The notes: generated by a model not told the origin, from the sequence alone. Shown: positions 51,813 to 61,728, counted from the first letter of the stretch. The stretch: DNA of 64,000 bases from Marinospirillum sp. (GCF_014859565.1 NZ_JACUUA010000004.1:7548-71547), one strand, 5' to 3'. Made by a program: numbers and translations.

Positions 51813-53507
51813 TTAAACTTTATAGCGGTTGATCAACTCATCCATCATTGTTGCCAGTTCATTCAGTTGTCGGGTGGAGTTGGACGCTGCACGAGTTCCT
51901 GCTGCGGTCTGCTCTGTGACAACAACAATCTGATGAACATTTTCATTGATTGTTTCAGATACGTTGGTCTGCTGTTCCGCTGCGCTGGCAATTTGTGCAT
52001 TCATATTGTTAATGGTATTGGTCGCATCGCGGATGCTTTTTAACGCCTGCTCAACCTGATGTATCTCTTCAACACTCTTGTTACTACTATTTCTGAGCGC
52101 ACCAATCAGGGTGATGGCAGAATGAATGCCATTCTGCAGGTGTTCAATCATCTGCTGAATTTCCTGTGTGCTTTGCTGGGTTCGGCTGGCGAGTGTGCGT
52201 ACTTCATCTGCAACCACAGCAAAACCTCGTCCTGCATCACCCGCTCTGGCAGCCTCTATGGCGGCATTCAAGGCCAGCAGGTTGGTTTGTTCAGCAATAC
52301 CCCGTATAACATCAAGAACACCACCAATGTTGTCTGATTCTGCTCCCAGATCACCAATCACCTGCACACCCCGATCCACCTGGCCAGCAAGATTGTTGAT
52401 GGCAGTTACAGCACTCTGCAGTGTTTGTTGGGAATCAATAACCCGCTGCTCTGCATCACTGGCAGCAACGGATGCCCTGCTGGCGCTGTCAGCAACCTCC
52501 TGGGCTGCCGCAGCCATCTGGTTCATGGCTGTCGCCACTTGATCACTTTCTGATTGCTGGCGCACCACACCCTCTTCAGCACTTTGCATAATCTGTTGCA
52601 GCTCACCCGCCGTTTCACTCAAGGTATGGCTGGAGCTGGCAACCTGTGAGACCAGGGTTTGGACCTGTCCGGCAAAATGGTTAAAAGAACCACCAAGTTT
52701 TGACAGTTCATCCTGACCTTCAGCGGCCAATCTGCGAGTCAGGTCACCATCTCCTTCAGCAATGGATTGCATAGCACTCAGTGCAGATTTGAGCGGATTA
52801 AGGATGCTGCGGGCAACCAGCAACGCCAGTAGAGTGATAACAGCCAATATGATCAGGGCTGTGATAATGGAGCTGATCAGTATCTCGGCAAGTGCCTGAT
52901 CAACATCCTGCTGCATAGAGACTACCTGCCGCTCCAGTCCATCAATCCAGAAGCCGGTTCCCAGCATCCAGCCCCATTGATCCAGCATCTCTGCATAACC
53001 CAGCTTGGGTTCATTTTTATCATTTTCACTGTGAGCCCAATGATAATAAACATAGTCACCCTGCTTTTCTGCGGCCTTCCATAGCTCACGGAATATATAA
53101 ACTCCGTTAGGATCCTGCATGGCTTCCAGGTCACGTCCTTCCAGTGCTTGATTAACACCATGCATAACATTGCGGCCACTACGATCATAAATAAAAAAAT
53201 AACCAATGCTGCCGCTATCATTAAAACGCATTTGCCGTAACAGGTCTTTAGCCTGCTCACGCACCAGTGGATTGCTCAAAGCATCAGGATGGTTATAAAG
53301 ATGACTGATGGCACTGCGTGCCAGTTCCAGGTAGTTTTTGATTTCCACACGTTTTTCTTCTTCGATAGCATGCCGAAAGTTGTTGACCCCTTGATTACCA
53401 AGATTTTTTGCTTGATGAAGATTAAAAGAAACCAATGCAATGGCGAGCAGGGTGATGGGTAGTAATGCCAGCAAGAAAATTTTTGTTTTAATGGTTAGAC
53501 TTTGCAT
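51813..53507 (-). CDS. Methyl-accepting chemotaxis protein with single Cache domain
   Basis: A 564-residue chemoreceptor: membrane segment about 10-30, periplasmic sCache domain ([30 protein letters not shown]), second segment about 210-232, HAMP, and a signalling domain with the hairpin tip [32 protein letters not shown] shortened here to its core [15 protein letters not shown]. No C-terminal CheR pentapeptide. It would sense small ligands (often carboxylates for this Cache type) and signal to CheA. The ligand cannot be told. Confidence 0.93.
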   Translation of the reverse strand: MQSLTIKTKIFLLALLPITLLAIALVSFNLHQAKNLGNQGVNNFRHAIEEEKRVEIKNYLELARSAISHLYNHPDALSNPLVREQAKDLLRQMRFNDSGSIGYFFIYDRSGRNVMHGVNQALEGRDLEAMQDPNGVYIFRELWKAAEKQGDYVYYHWAHSENDKNEPKLGYAEMLDQWGWMLGTGFWIDGLERQVVSMQQDVDQALAEILISSIITALIILAVITLLALLVARSILNPLKSALSAMQSIAEGDGDLTRRLAAEGQDELSKLGGSFNHFAGQVQTLVSQVASSSHTLSETAGELQQIMQSAEEGVVRQQSESDQVATAMNQMAAAAQEVADSASRASVAASDAEQRVIDSQQTLQSAVTAINNLAGQVDRGVQVIGDLGAESDNIGGVLDVIRGIAEQTNLLALNAAIEAARAGDAGRGFAVVADEVRTLASRTQQSTQEIQQMIEHLQNGIHSAITLIGALRNSSNKSVEEIHQVEQALKSIRDATNTINNMNAQIASAAEQQTNVSETINENVHQIVVVTEQTAAGTRAASNSTRQLNELATMMDELINRYKV

Positions 53508-53549
53508 GGATTTTGCCTTAATTGATCGACTTTAGCTTGAGTATAGTCA

Positions 53550-53583
53550 CCAGAAAAAAAATGCCAGAAAAAAAACACCAGAA
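53550..53583 (+). repeat. Short tandem repeat CCAGAAAAAAAA
   Basis: CCAGAAAAAAAA at 53550-53561 and 53564-53575, then CCAGAAAG from 53578; period 14. It lies just upstream of the chemoreceptor gene, between it and the ADP-ribosyltransferase-like gene. Confidence 0.85.
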
Positions 53584-53611
53584 AGCAGGTTTTTATAGGC
53601 GATCTGCATTG

Positions 53612-54175
53612 TTAATCGCTAACCAGCTCCACACAGTCAGGTGTTATATCATTATCGAGATAAGCCATGCCCAGCAGGTTGAGGTAATCCATGCGGTTGG
53701 CTTTCATCAGGTCGATTTCAGGAAGGTTAATGCCATTTTGCTGGTAGAGACACGCCAGATAAGCCAGGTAGTTTTCACCAGTTTCCAACAGCAGCAGGCT
53801 GGCAGCGCCCACATCAGGTTTTACTTTTTGGTTTAACGCTTCCGGTAGTTTAACTTCCAGAACAACGGGCGCTTCGTCGCCTTGGATACGTCCACTGCGA
53901 TTACGAACAGTTTGATTGGCCCAGTACCAGGCTAAGGCTTTACTCTGGGATAAAAACACCGGCTCATTGGTTTCCGTAAAGCTGTCACCAAGGGTTGCCA
54001 TGGTTTTTATAGCGGACTCTCTCAGTGCTTGATCACCGGAGCGCTTTAAGCCCTGTGTCTGAATAGAATCAACCAGAGCAGATGAGGTGCCATGATACCA
54101 GACATTGCTGGTGGCAAAACCCTGCTCGGTTAACAAATCTTTTGAGTCTTTAAGAAAAGCCGGTATGTCAGTCAT
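53612..54175 (-). CDS. Unrecognised protein with ADP-ribosyltransferase-like features
   Basis: A 187-residue protein I cannot name. Features: NVWYHGTSSALVDSI followed by QGLK near residue 25-43, the usual first block (His-Gly-Thr) of ADP-ribosyltransferase folds; VFLSQSKALAWYWANQT near 90-106, resembling the second block with Tyr; and VVLEVKLPE near 122-130. A third catalytic Glu cannot be fixed. No signal peptide or membrane segment. It is between a group II intron relic and the chemoreceptor; no obvious antitoxin or immunity gene is adjacent. Could also be an inactive relative of the fold. Confidence 0.7.
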   Translation of the reverse strand: MTDIPAFLKDSKDLLTEQGFATSNVWYHGTSSALVDSIQTQGLKRSGDQALRESAIKTMATLGDSFTETNEPVFLSQSKALAWYWANQTVRNRSGRIQGDEAPVVLEVKLPEALNQKVKPDVGAASLLLLETGENYLAYLACLYQQNGINLPEIDLMKANRMDYLNLLGMAYLDNDITPDCVELVSD

Positions 54176-54222
54176 CAGTGAGCCACCTATGCAGTTTGCC
54201 GTAGAAATCAGCTTATCATTCT

Positions 54223-54409
54223 ATCGAGTAGGAGGGGGAGTTACCTCCCCCGTCCTCTCACACCGCCGAGCGGACGGTTCCGCACCACGGCAGTTCATAA
54301 AGTACACTTGAGCTGACGGTAACCGTCCATCAGCGATATCAACTCCAGTCTATCAAACAACTTCTTTGGCAGCGCCTGATTTAAGTGTGACGCGCCATGC
54401 CTGGCGCAC
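54223..54409 (-). mobile_element. Group II intron relic with 5' end, domain V and domain VI
   Basis: Read on the minus strand, it begins GTGCGCC (54409), fitting the GUGYG start of group II introns. Near the other end GAACTGCCG leads into a domain V-like hairpin: ACTGCCG/CGGCGGT lower stem and GCGGA/TCCGC upper stem around CGGAACCG. Then comes the domain VI-like GGGGGAG-GTAA-CTCCCCC and the 3' end CCTACTCGAT at 54223. Nearly all of the roughly 2 kb interior is missing. The insertion point is directly behind the purH terminator, on the same strand. Confidence 0.75.
54295..54390 (-). pseudogene. Possible C-terminal remnant of the intron-encoded reverse transcriptase
   Basis: A 31-codon open stretch before a TGA that abuts domain V includes ALPKKLFDRLELISL and ends YRQLKCTL. 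A stop codon just upstream of domain V is where intron-encoded proteins end, and an LPxxxFxxLGLxxL-like tail is common in them. Too short for proof. Confidence 0.4.
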
Positions 54410-54415
54410 CACAAC

Positions 54416-54447
54416 AAAAGGCCGCCCATGATTGAGCGGCCTTTTTT
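54416..54447. terminator. purH terminator
   Basis: On the minus strand AAAAAAGGCCGC, loop TCAATCATG, GCGGCCTTTT; six-base GC stem with A/T runs on both sides. It lies 13-44 bases after the purH stop and immediately before the intron relic. Confidence 0.85.
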
Positions 54448-54459
54448 GTACACATCTGA

Positions 54460-56040
54460 TCAGTGACGGAAGTGGCGCATTCCGGTGAAGACCATGGCAA
54501 TACCGGCTTCGTTCGCGGCCTGAATAACCTCTTCATCACGCATGGAACCACCGGGCTGAATTACAGCGGTGATGCCTGCAGCAGCAGCGGCATCAATACC
54601 ATCACGGAAGGGGAAGAAGGCATCGGATGCCATCACGGAGCCCTTCACTTCCAGCTTTTCATCTGCCGCCTTGATGCCGGCAATTTTTGCCGAATACACA
54701 CGGCTCATCTGACCGGCACCCACACCAATGGTCATACCATCTTTGGCATACACTATAGCGTTGGACTTAACGTATTTGGCAACCTTCCAGGCAAAGGCCA
54801 GGTCTTTTAATTCCTGCTCGGTCGGAGCGCGTTCAGTGACCACCTGCAGATCTTCACGACCCACAACACCCAGGTCACGATCCTGAACCAGCAGACCACC
54901 GGTCACACGTTTAAAGTCCATACCCTGATCACGCTCACCCGGCCAGAGTTCACTGGCATCCAACAGGCGCAGGTTTTTCTTGGTGGCAATAATTTCTACC
55001 GCAGAGGCATCTACACCAGGTGCAATAATCACTTCAGCAAATTGGCGATCAACAATAGTACGCGCTGTCAGTGCATCCAGCTTACGGTTGAAGGCAAGAA
55101 TGCCACCAAAAGCACTGGTTGGATCGGTTTTAAAGGCCAGATCATAAGCCTTATGGATGTCTTCAGCGACAGCGACACCACAAGGATTGGCGTGTTTAAC
55201 AATCACACAAGCCGGTTCATTAAAGGCTTTAACACACTCAAAAGCTGCATCAGTATCAGCCACGTTGTTATATGATAGCTCTTTACCCTGTAGTACCTTG
55301 GCCGTTGCTACGCAGGCTTCTGTTGGGTTGGCTTCGGCATAAAAAGCAGCTTTTTGATGAGGGTTTTCACCGTAACGCATGTCCTGACGTTTGGTGAACT
55401 GGCTGTTGAAGGTGCGCGGGAAGTCTTCACTGCCACCTTCTACCAGGCGACCCAGATAGTTGGCAATGGCACCATCATAAGCAGCGGTGTGTTCAAAGGC
55501 TTTTACGGCCAGATCAAAGCGAGTCGGCTGGGTTACACCACCGGCATTGGCATCCATTTCACTCAGCACCCGATCATAATCAGCAGTGTTCACCAGAATG
55601 GTGGTGAAGGCGTGATTTTTGGCGCAGCTGCGCACCATGGTCGGGCCACCGATGTCGATATTTTCGATAGCCATGTCCAGTGTGCAGTCATCACGGGCAA
55701 TGGTTTGCTGGAAAGGGTAGAGGTTCACCACCACCAGATCAATTGGATCAATCTGATGTTCTGCCATCACCGCATCATCCTGACCACGACGACCCAGAAT
55801 GCCGCCATGAATTTTGGGGTGCAGGGTTTTAACACGGCCATCCATCATTTCCGGGAAATCGGTATGCTCGGATACTTCCTTAACCGCCAGTCCTGAGTTT
55901 TTAATCAGCTGATAAGTGCCGCCGGTGGACAGGAGTTCAACACCCCGGTCAATCAGGCCACGCGCCAGTTCAACAATGCCGGTTTTATCCGACACACTCA
56001 GCAGGGCGCGACGAATGGGAAGAGAGTTTGGGGTTGCCAT
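54460..56040 (-). CDS. purH: Bifunctional AICAR transformylase / IMP cyclohydrolase
   Basis: A 526-residue PurH: N-terminal IMP cyclohydrolase ([28 protein letters not shown]) and C-terminal AICAR transformylase ([44 protein letters not shown]). It makes the last two steps to IMP. It follows fis by 44 bases in the dusB-fis-purH order seen in many gammaproteobacteria. Confidence 0.97.
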   Translation of the reverse strand: MATPNSLPIRRALLSVSDKTGIVELARGLIDRGVELLSTGGTYQLIKNSGLAVKEVSEHTDFPEMMDGRVKTLHPKIHGGILGRRGQDDAVMAEHQIDPIDLVVVNLYPFQQTIARDDCTLDMAIENIDIGGPTMVRSCAKNHAFTTILVNTADYDRVLSEMDANAGGVTQPTRFDLAVKAFEHTAAYDGAIANYLGRLVEGGSEDFPRTFNSQFTKRQDMRYGENPHQKAAFYAEANPTEACVATAKVLQGKELSYNNVADTDAAFECVKAFNEPACVIVKHANPCGVAVAEDIHKAYDLAFKTDPTSAFGGILAFNRKLDALTARTIVDRQFAEVIIAPGVDASAVEIIATKKNLRLLDASELWPGERDQGMDFKRVTGGLLVQDRDLGVVGREDLQVVTERAPTEQELKDLAFAWKVAKYVKSNAIVYAKDGMTIGVGAGQMSRVYSAKIAGIKAADEKLEVKGSVMASDAFFPFRDGIDAAAAAGITAVIQPGGSMRDEEVIQAANEAGIAMVFTGMRHFRH

Positions 56041-56084
56041 AAGCCGGTTCAGCTCCTCGGGTATACTTATATAAATTTGTACTG

Positions 56085-56354
56085 CTAGATTAGGTCGTAC
56101 TGCTTGAGTTTTTTGCGCAGGGTACCCCGGTTCAGACCCAGCAGGCTGGATGCCTTGGTCTGATTGTTCTCGGTGTAACGCATCACTGCTTCAAGCAGCG
56201 GGGCTTCCACTTCGGTCAGCACCAGCTCATACAGGTTGCAAACCGGCTGACCTTCCAGCTGGGCAAAATAGTTATCCAATGCCCGGTTAACGCTTTCACG
56301 CAGCGGACGCTCATTTTCAGATTTTTGCAGTGTTGCTTTTTTTGTTTCGGTCAC
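56085..56354 (-). CDS. fis: DNA-binding protein Fis
   Basis: An 89-residue Fis: helical N-part and the C-terminal helix-turn-helix [27 protein letters not shown]. Fis bends DNA and controls rRNA genes, recombination and supercoiling. It lies 24 bases after dusB, the conserved dusB-fis pair, so the growth-phase regulation known for that operon is likely. Confidence 0.96.
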   Translation of the reverse strand: MTETKKATLQKSENERPLRESVNRALDNYFAQLEGQPVCNLYELVLTEVEAPLLEAVMRYTENNQTKASSLLGLNRGTLRKKLKQYDLI

Positions 56355-56378
56355 GTTGGTTCAGTTCTGGTCATCGGG

Positions 56379-57365
56379 TTAAGCCGGTTGAGTCGGCTGT
56401 TGTGCATCCTGCAAGAAAATCCTGCTGAGCAGCTCCAATTGTTCTGCAGGGCTGTTCAAGGAGTTAAATTCTTTACGTCTTTCACTCATTCCGGCCTGGT
56501 GCAGATACCAGCCAAAATGTTTGCGGGCAATTCTTGCCCCCATGAATTCACCGTAGGTCGCATACAGTCCCTGCAGGTGGTGACTGATGATCTTTCTGAC
56601 TTCTTGCGCATCCGGTTCAGGCAAGAGTTCTTGGTGTTTCAGCCAGTGGTTGATCTGGTTAAAAATCCACGGGCGACCCTGTGCAGCTCGACCGATCATC
56701 AGTGCATCCGCGCCGGTGTAATCCAGTACATACCTGGCTTTTTGCGGTGATTCGATATCACCATTGGCGATGATGGGTATTGTTGCTTGCTGGCAGACTT
56801 CGGCAAGGGTGTCGTATTCGGCCCCACCATTAAACTTGTCTGCACGGGTTCGACCATGAATTGCAAGAGCTTGTATCCCTTCCTGCTCGGCAATTCTGCT
56901 GATTGTAACAGCATTTCGATCATTTGCTGACCAGCCTGTGCGAATTTTTAAGGTGACCGGTACATCCACAGCGGCGACCACCGCAGCAACGATATCCCGA
57001 ACCAGCTTTTCATCCTTCAGCAGCGCAGATCCAGCGGCTTTTTTTAATACCTTTTTTGCCGGACAGCCCATGTTAATGTCGATGATCTGGGCACCCATCT
57101 CAACATTGGCACGAGCTGCAGCGGCCAGCATCCGAGGATCACCTCCGGCTATCTGTATCATCCGGGGTTCTGGCTCATCTGCATGAGGCAGGCGCAGACG
57201 GGACTTGGTGGTATGCCAGAGCGACTGGTCGGAGGTCAGCATTTCAGCCACTGTCAGCCCTGCGCCGAGTTGTCGGCAAAGCGCACGAAAGGGTGCATCG
57301 GTGACACCCGCCATGGGAGCCAGCACCAGCGGTGTAGTGATCTGATACTTGCCGATCTGTAACAC
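56379..57365 (-). CDS. dusB: tRNA-dihydrouridine synthase B
   Basis: A 328-residue FMN enzyme: PLVLAPMAGVTDAPFRALCRQLGAG-type start, INMGCPAKKVLKKAAGSALL, catalytic-loop Cys in GCPAKK, and NGDIESPQKA. It reduces uridine in tRNA D-loops. The frame is open back to 57491, overlapping the upstream gene by 71 bases. A GTG at 57365 giving VLQIGKYQIT is chosen because E. coli DusB has about 321 residues; the ribosome site is not convincing. Confidence 0.9.
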   Translation of the reverse strand: MLQIGKYQITTPLVLAPMAGVTDAPFRALCRQLGAGLTVAEMLTSDQSLWHTTKSRLRLPHADEPEPRMIQIAGGDPRMLAAAARANVEMGAQIIDINMGCPAKKVLKKAAGSALLKDEKLVRDIVAAVVAAVDVPVTLKIRTGWSANDRNAVTISRIAEQEGIQALAIHGRTRADKFNGGAEYDTLAEVCQQATIPIIANGDIESPQKARYVLDYTGADALMIGRAAQGRPWIFNQINHWLKHQELLPEPDAQEVRKIISHHLQGLYATYGEFMGARIARKHFGWYLHQAGMSERRKEFNSLNSPAEQLELLSRIFLQDAQQPTQPA

Positions 57366-57420
57366 AGGTTGCGCCCATCTGATTTTCAGGGCGGCTATCT
57401 TACCTTGTGTCAGGCAAGGG

Positions 57421-58209
57421 TTAAAGACTGCTTTCAGGCTTGATGGGATGAATTCGTGCGGTTTGCACAAAAGTAGCTGGGCGATCCACAATCACCGCCA
57501 TGGGATGATTGCTGCCCGGCTTGAGAAAGGTCAGTGATGAATGCAGTTCATTTGCAGTTAATATCTGGCTGGCAATAGGCTGAAGACTTAGGTTTAGCAA
57601 CTCAATATTCAGGTTAGGCAATGGTAGATCACTGTTACCACTGTTGCCTAGTTGAAACTGGATTTCCATTCTTTGTGGATCAGCAGCGGCAGTGACACGG
57701 ATGTCGCTGACCAGATAATACTGGTTCTGCTGTGATGTGCCACTGAGCAGCCAGCCACCTAGCAGGATCAGCGGTAAAACCAGCGCTGCGGCAATCAGTA
57801 GCAGTCGGCGTGGCGTGGTTTTGTTCGACTGGTGAGTGGGTGGAGGCGGTTCACGCGCTTCAGTAACCAGTTCAGATTCAAAGTCCGGATCAGATTCATA
57901 CTGTATTTCCGGGTCTGGCTCATACTTTATTTCCGCTTCTGCCAGTTCATCCGGCTGCTGTCGGTATTCATGCAGTGTTGGAATATTGTGGTCAGACAGC
58001 TCAGACTCATAATCCTGTTCAGGGAGGGTGTTGTTTTCATGTTGATCATTCACTGGCAGATCAACACGATGATAACTGGCATTAAAGATTTTCAGACAAT
58101 CGCCACAGCGTACCGCACCAAACGCCAGCTGCATTTCCTGCTGTGAAACTTCAAATACACTCTGGCAGTGGGGGCATTGTGCAAACTGTGTCTGACTTTT
58201 TATTTTCAT
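57421..58209 (-). CDS. Zinc-ribbon and DUF3426 membrane protein
   Basis: A 262-residue protein: MJ0042-type zinc ribbon with Cys12, Cys15, Cys35, Cys38 at the N-terminus, an acidic low-complexity linker (about 55-120, with EPDPEIQYESDPDFE-like repeats), one membrane segment (about 132-153), and a DUF3426 domain outside. Function unknown; the family sits between prmA and dusB across gammaproteobacteria. It is 31 bases after prmA. Confidence 0.9.
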   Translation of the reverse strand: MKIKSQTQFAQCPHCQSVFEVSQQEMQLAFGAVRCGDCLKIFNASYHRVDLPVNDQHENNTLPEQDYESELSDHNIPTLHEYRQQPDELAEAEIKYEPDPEIQYESDPDFESELVTEAREPPPPTHQSNKTTPRRLLLIAAALVLPLILLGGWLLSGTSQQNQYYLVSDIRVTAAADPQRMEIQFQLGNSGNSDLPLPNLNIELLNLSLQPIASQILTANELHSSLTFLKPGSNHPMAVIVDRPATFVQTARIHPIKPESSL

Positions 58210-58239
58210 GCCAATTATCCATTTTTTTATGACGCAAAA

Positions 58240-59139
58240 TCAGTCCACTTTGCGAGTGCCAGTAATGCGAACCCAGCCATCCTTGTTGATGATGGCATCC
58301 AGCTCAAACCAACGCCGATAAGCAGCAGCAACGTCTTCAGCCTGGTGTGCCAAAATACCTGATAAAGCCAGCAGACCACCGGGGTGGACAAGACCGGACA
58401 ATTCTTCTGACAAGCTGATCAGTGGTCCGGCCAGGATGTTGGCAACCAGTACATCACAGGATAGATCCGGGCAGTCTTCCGGGTAATAAACCGGAAAGCG
58501 TGCAGGGTCGATGCCGTTGCGCTCCGCATTCTGCTGGCTGGCTTGCAAGGCTTGAGGATCAATATCTATCCCCCAGGCCTGATCCGCACCCAGCAACAAA
58601 CCGGCTATACCGAGAATGCCAGAGCCACATCCAAAATCAAGTAGAGTTTTGTGTTTAAGATCAAGGCCATCCAGCCATTGCAGGCAGAGTGCCGTGGTGG
58701 GGTGAGTGCCTGTACCAAAAGCCAGGCCCGGATCAAGAATCAGGTTCACTGCGTTCGGCTCGGGAGGTTGATGCCAGCTGGGCACGATCCAGAGGCGCTG
58801 CCCCATCTGAATGGGGTGAAAGCTGTCCATCCACTCACGGATCCAGTCCTTGTCTTCCAGAATTTCAACCTGCAGAACCGGCACGGAGGCATCAGGATAA
58901 AGCGCCTGCCAGCTTTGTTGCAGCTGGTTCAGCATCAAATCCACATCCAGGTTGCCGTCATACAGACCGGTCAGCTGGGTGGATTGCCATAAGGGTGTGG
59001 TGCCACGAATGGGTTCAAATACCGGCTGGTCTTCCGCATCAGTCAGGGTGATGGCGCAGGCACCGGCTTCCAACAACCAGTCTTCCAGCTGTTCGGCCTG
59101 TTCGGGGCGGATCAGGGTTTTGATTTGCAACCAGGACAT
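58240..59139 (-). CDS. prmA: Ribosomal protein L11 methyltransferase
   Basis: A 299-residue SAM-dependent enzyme: N-terminal substrate domain, then [19 protein letters not shown] (SAM site) and the [12 protein letters not shown] motif. It trimethylates ribosomal protein L11. It follows accC after a 78-base gap that contains a GAGCCA/TGGCTC hairpin. Confidence 0.96.
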   Translation of the reverse strand: MSWLQIKTLIRPEQAEQLEDWLLEAGACAITLTDAEDQPVFEPIRGTTPLWQSTQLTGLYDGNLDVDLMLNQLQQSWQALYPDASVPVLQVEILEDKDWIREWMDSFHPIQMGQRLWIVPSWHQPPEPNAVNLILDPGLAFGTGTHPTTALCLQWLDGLDLKHKTLLDFGCGSGILGIAGLLLGADQAWGIDIDPQALQASQQNAERNGIDPARFPVYYPEDCPDLSCDVLVANILAGPLISLSEELSGLVHPGGLLALSGILAHQAEDVAAAYRRWFELDAIINKDGWVRITGTRKVD

Positions 59140-59184
59140 AGGGGTTCCTGAAGGTCAAAGTTGGGAGGTTTGCAGCACTGAATT

Positions 59185-59200
59185 GAGCCATCCATGGCTC
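59185..59200 (-). repeat. Hairpin between accC and prmA
   Basis: GAGCCA-TCCA-TGGCTC, a perfect 6-base stem, 18 bases after the accC stop. No T-run on the minus strand, so not a clear terminator; it may stabilise the accC mRNA 3' end. Confidence 0.5.
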
Positions 59201-59217
59201 GAGCTGGAACAACAAAC

Positions 59218-60558
59218 TCAGAGGCTGAGTTTCTTTTCCAGGTAATGGATATTAACGCCACCCTTTTCAAAATGGGTGTCACGCACCAGATCCTTGTGCA
59301 GATCGGTGTTGGTTTTGATGCCTTCCACCAGCAGCTCATCCAGTGAACCACGCATACGGGTCAGTGCTGCTTCACGATCCACACCCCAGGTGATCAGTTT
59401 ACCGATCAGTGAATCATAGTGAGGTGGCACGGAATAACCGCTGTAGATGTGGGAGTCCATCCGTACACCCAGACCACCGGGAGCGTGATACATGGTGATC
59501 TTGCCGGGTGAAGGCATAAAGGTGCGTGGATCTTCGGCGTTGATGCGGCACTCAAAGGCGTGACCCATCAGCTGAATATTTTCCTGACGCAGGTGCAGAG
59601 GAATGCCGGAAGCAATCATCAGCTGTTCTTTGACGATGTCCACACCAGTGACCATTTCAGTGACCGGGTGCTCTACCTGAACACGGGTGTTCATTTCGAT
59701 GAAGTAAAAGCGACCATCTTCATACAGGAACTCAAAAGTACCGGCACCACGATAGTTAATGGTTTTACAAGCATCCACACAGGCTTTTAAAACTTCGCGA
59801 CGGGCATCTTCATTCAGCAGCGGAGCCGGAGCTTCTTCGATAACCTTCTGGTGGCGACGCTGTAATGAACAGTCACGGTCGTACAGGTGTACGGCATTAC
59901 CCTGACCATCTGCCAGTACCTGAACTTCAACGTGGCGTGGGTTTTCCAGGAATTTTTCCATGTACACGGTGCCGTCACCAAAAGCAGCTTTAGCTTCGGT
60001 TTTGGTCACGTGAACCGCGTTCAGCAGAGCGCCTTCGGTGTGAACTACCCGCATACCACGACCACCACCACCAGCAGCAGCTTTGATGATCACTGGCAGA
60101 CCAATGCGGCGTGCCATTGCCAGAATCTGCTCACCATCATCGGTTAGTGGGCCGTCAGAGCCAGGTACAGTGGGAACGCCGGCTTTTTTCATGGCAGCAA
60201 TGGCAGAAACCTTGTCGCCCATCAAGCGGATGGTTTCAGCTTTTGGACCGATAAAAACAAAACCGGAACGCTCAACCTGCTCTGCAAAATCGGCATTCTC
60301 AGCAAGAAAACCATAACCGGGGTGAATGGCTGTGGCATCAGTGACTTCACAGGCAGCAATCAGCGCCGGAATATTCAGGTAAGATTGAGCGGACGCAGCA
60401 GGCCCAATACAGACGGCCTCGTCAGCCAAGCGCACGTGCATCAGATCCCGGTCAGCTTTGGAGTGCACAGCCACGGTTTTGATGCCCAGTTCGCGACAGG
60501 CGCGTAGGATACGCAGCGCAATTTCACCACGGTTGGCAATAACAACTTTCTCTAGCAT
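59218..60558 (-). CDS. accC: Acetyl-CoA carboxylase, biotin carboxylase subunit
   Basis: A 446-residue ATP-grasp enzyme: [20 protein letters not shown] start, glycine-rich [28 protein letters not shown]. It carboxylates the biotin on AccB. It is 59 bases after accB, as usual. Confidence 0.98.
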   Translation of the reverse strand: MLEKVVIANRGEIALRILRACRELGIKTVAVHSKADRDLMHVRLADEAVCIGPAASAQSYLNIPALIAACEVTDATAIHPGYGFLAENADFAEQVERSGFVFIGPKAETIRLMGDKVSAIAAMKKAGVPTVPGSDGPLTDDGEQILAMARRIGLPVIIKAAAGGGGRGMRVVHTEGALLNAVHVTKTEAKAAFGDGTVYMEKFLENPRHVEVQVLADGQGNAVHLYDRDCSLQRRHQKVIEEAPAPLLNEDARREVLKACVDACKTINYRGAGTFEFLYEDGRFYFIEMNTRVQVEHPVTEMVTGVDIVKEQLMIASGIPLHLRQENIQLMGHAFECRINAEDPRTFMPSPGKITMYHAPGGLGVRMDSHIYSGYSVPPHYDSLIGKLITWGVDREAALTRMRGSLDELLVEGIKTNTDLHKDLVRDTHFEKGGVNIHYLEKKLSL

Positions 60559-60572
60559 GCTTATCCCTCATG

Positions 60573-60589
60573 GCGGTGTATTACACCGC
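60573..60589 (-). promoter_or_regulatory. Hairpin between accB and accC
   Basis: GCGGTGT-ATT-ACACCGC is a perfect 7-base stem in the 59-base accB-accC gap, 15 bases before the accC start. It could affect relative AccB/AccC levels; function unproved. Confidence 0.45.
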
Positions 60590-60617
60590 TGCATTGAAGT
60601 GATCGGAAACCGGATGA

Positions 60618-61064
60618 TTAAACCAGCAGAACCAGGGGCTGATCAAATTCAACCGGCTGACCGTCTTCAACCAGAATGGCTTCAACCACACCATCCTTGT
60701 CGGCTTCAATCTGGTTCATCATTTTCATGGCTTCAATGATGCAGATGGTGTCGCCTTTTTTGACTGCTTTACCCACTTCGATGAAGGAACCAGCACCCGG
60801 AGCTGGACTACGGTAAAAGGTGCCAACCATCGGAGATTTAACCTGGTGACCACTGACTGCTGCAGGTGCTTCTGCTGCTGGAGCTGCCGGTGCGGCAGCC
60901 TGAACAGGGGCTGGAGCAGCATAAGCAGGTTGATAAGCTTGTACCGGTGCAACCGTTGAATGACGGCTGATACGTACAGCTTCTTCACCTTCCTTGATTT
61001 CGATTTCGCTGATGTTGGATTCTTCCAGCAGTTCGATGAGTTTTTTTACTTTACGAATATCCAT
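60618..61064 (-). CDS. accB: Biotin carboxyl carrier protein
   Basis: A 148-residue BCCP: N-terminal dimerisation part, a Pro/Ala-rich linker (about 40-70), and the biotinyl domain with Lys114 in [12 protein letters not shown] as biotin site. First step carrier in fatty acid synthesis. It follows aroQ by 36 bases. Confidence 0.97.
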   Translation of the reverse strand: MDIRKVKKLIELLEESNISEIEIKEGEEAVRISRHSTVAPVQAYQPAYAAPAPVQAAAPAAPAAEAPAAVSGHQVKSPMVGTFYRSPAPGAGSFIEVGKAVKKGDTICIIEAMKMMNQIEADKDGVVEAILVEDGQPVEFDQPLVLLV

Positions 61065-61100
61065 GGTTCTCTCTGACAGGTAGTTAAGTGGTTTAAGGTT

Positions 61101-61559
61101 TTATTGTTCGCTGTTGCGGGCTTTCAGCAGCTTTTGATGAGCTGCCTGCAGGGCCAGTTGATAACCCTGGGCACCCAGGCCGCATATCACGCCCTGAGCC
61201 AGATCTGAAAAATAGGAATGATGCCGGAAGGGTTCACGGGCATATACATTGGAAAGGTGTATCTCAATGAACGGAATGGCTACACCAGCCAGTGCATCAC
61301 GCAGTGCCACACTGGTATGGGTAAAAGCAGCGGGATTGATCAGAATAAAATCCACCTGCTCATGAAAAGCCTGATGCACCCGCTCAATTAACAGGTGTTC
61401 TGCGTTGCTCTGGTAGCAATCCAGCTGAATGCCCAGCTCCACGGCATCTTGCATTAGGCCGATATGAATAGAATTCAGAGTTTCGTGACCGTAAATGTGT
61501 GGTTCACGTTGTCCCAGTAGAGTCAGGTTCGGCCCCTGCAGCAAAAGTATTTTGGTCAT
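61101..61559 (-). CDS. aroQ: Type II 3-dehydroquinate dehydratase
   Basis: A 152-residue type II enzyme: [19 protein letters not shown] (Tyr of the active site in HIYG), [17 protein letters not shown], and [16 protein letters not shown] with the catalytic His. Third step of the shikimate path. The aroQ-accB-accC order is conserved in gammaproteobacteria. Confidence 0.96.
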   Translation of the reverse strand: MTKILLLQGPNLTLLGQREPHIYGHETLNSIHIGLMQDAVELGIQLDCYQSNAEHLLIERVHQAFHEQVDFILINPAAFTHTSVALRDALAGVAIPFIEIHLSNVYAREPFRHHSYFSDLAQGVICGLGAQGYQLALQAAHQKLLKARNSEQ

Positions 61560-61646
61560 CAGTCGGGTTCAGGTTGCTTTGTCTGGTTTCAGGTTGGTGC
61601 AAATGTCATAAAAGTGCAAATAAAAGCAGCGAAAATCTGAGTCCAA

Positions 61647-61675
61647 ACGATAATTTAAGTCTTTTGAACTGGCAA
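61647..61675 (-). promoter_or_regulatory. Candidate aroQ-accBC promoter
   Basis: On the minus strand TTGCCA (61675-61670) and TATCGT (61652-61647) are exactly 17 bases apart, about 90 bases before the aroQ start. The 235-base dsbD-aroQ gap otherwise holds a CTGTTTAAC/GTTAAACAG inverted repeat. Confidence 0.5.
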
Positions 61676-61728
61676 AAGTCGCAGCGGGTGAAGTTTGCCT
61701 AAAGTCGAAGTTCTTGTCCAGTTCTACT

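Noticed and set aside
53520..53560. GTCGATCA upstream of the chemoreceptor gene as a sigma-28 (FliA) promoter
   Set aside because: The -10-like element matches six of eight bases, but no TAAA lies 15 bases upstream of it.
53612..54459. Toxin-antitoxin pair involving the ADP-ribosyltransferase-like gene
   Set aside because: No second small gene lies next to it; the 280 bases upstream are explained by the intron relic and the purH terminator.
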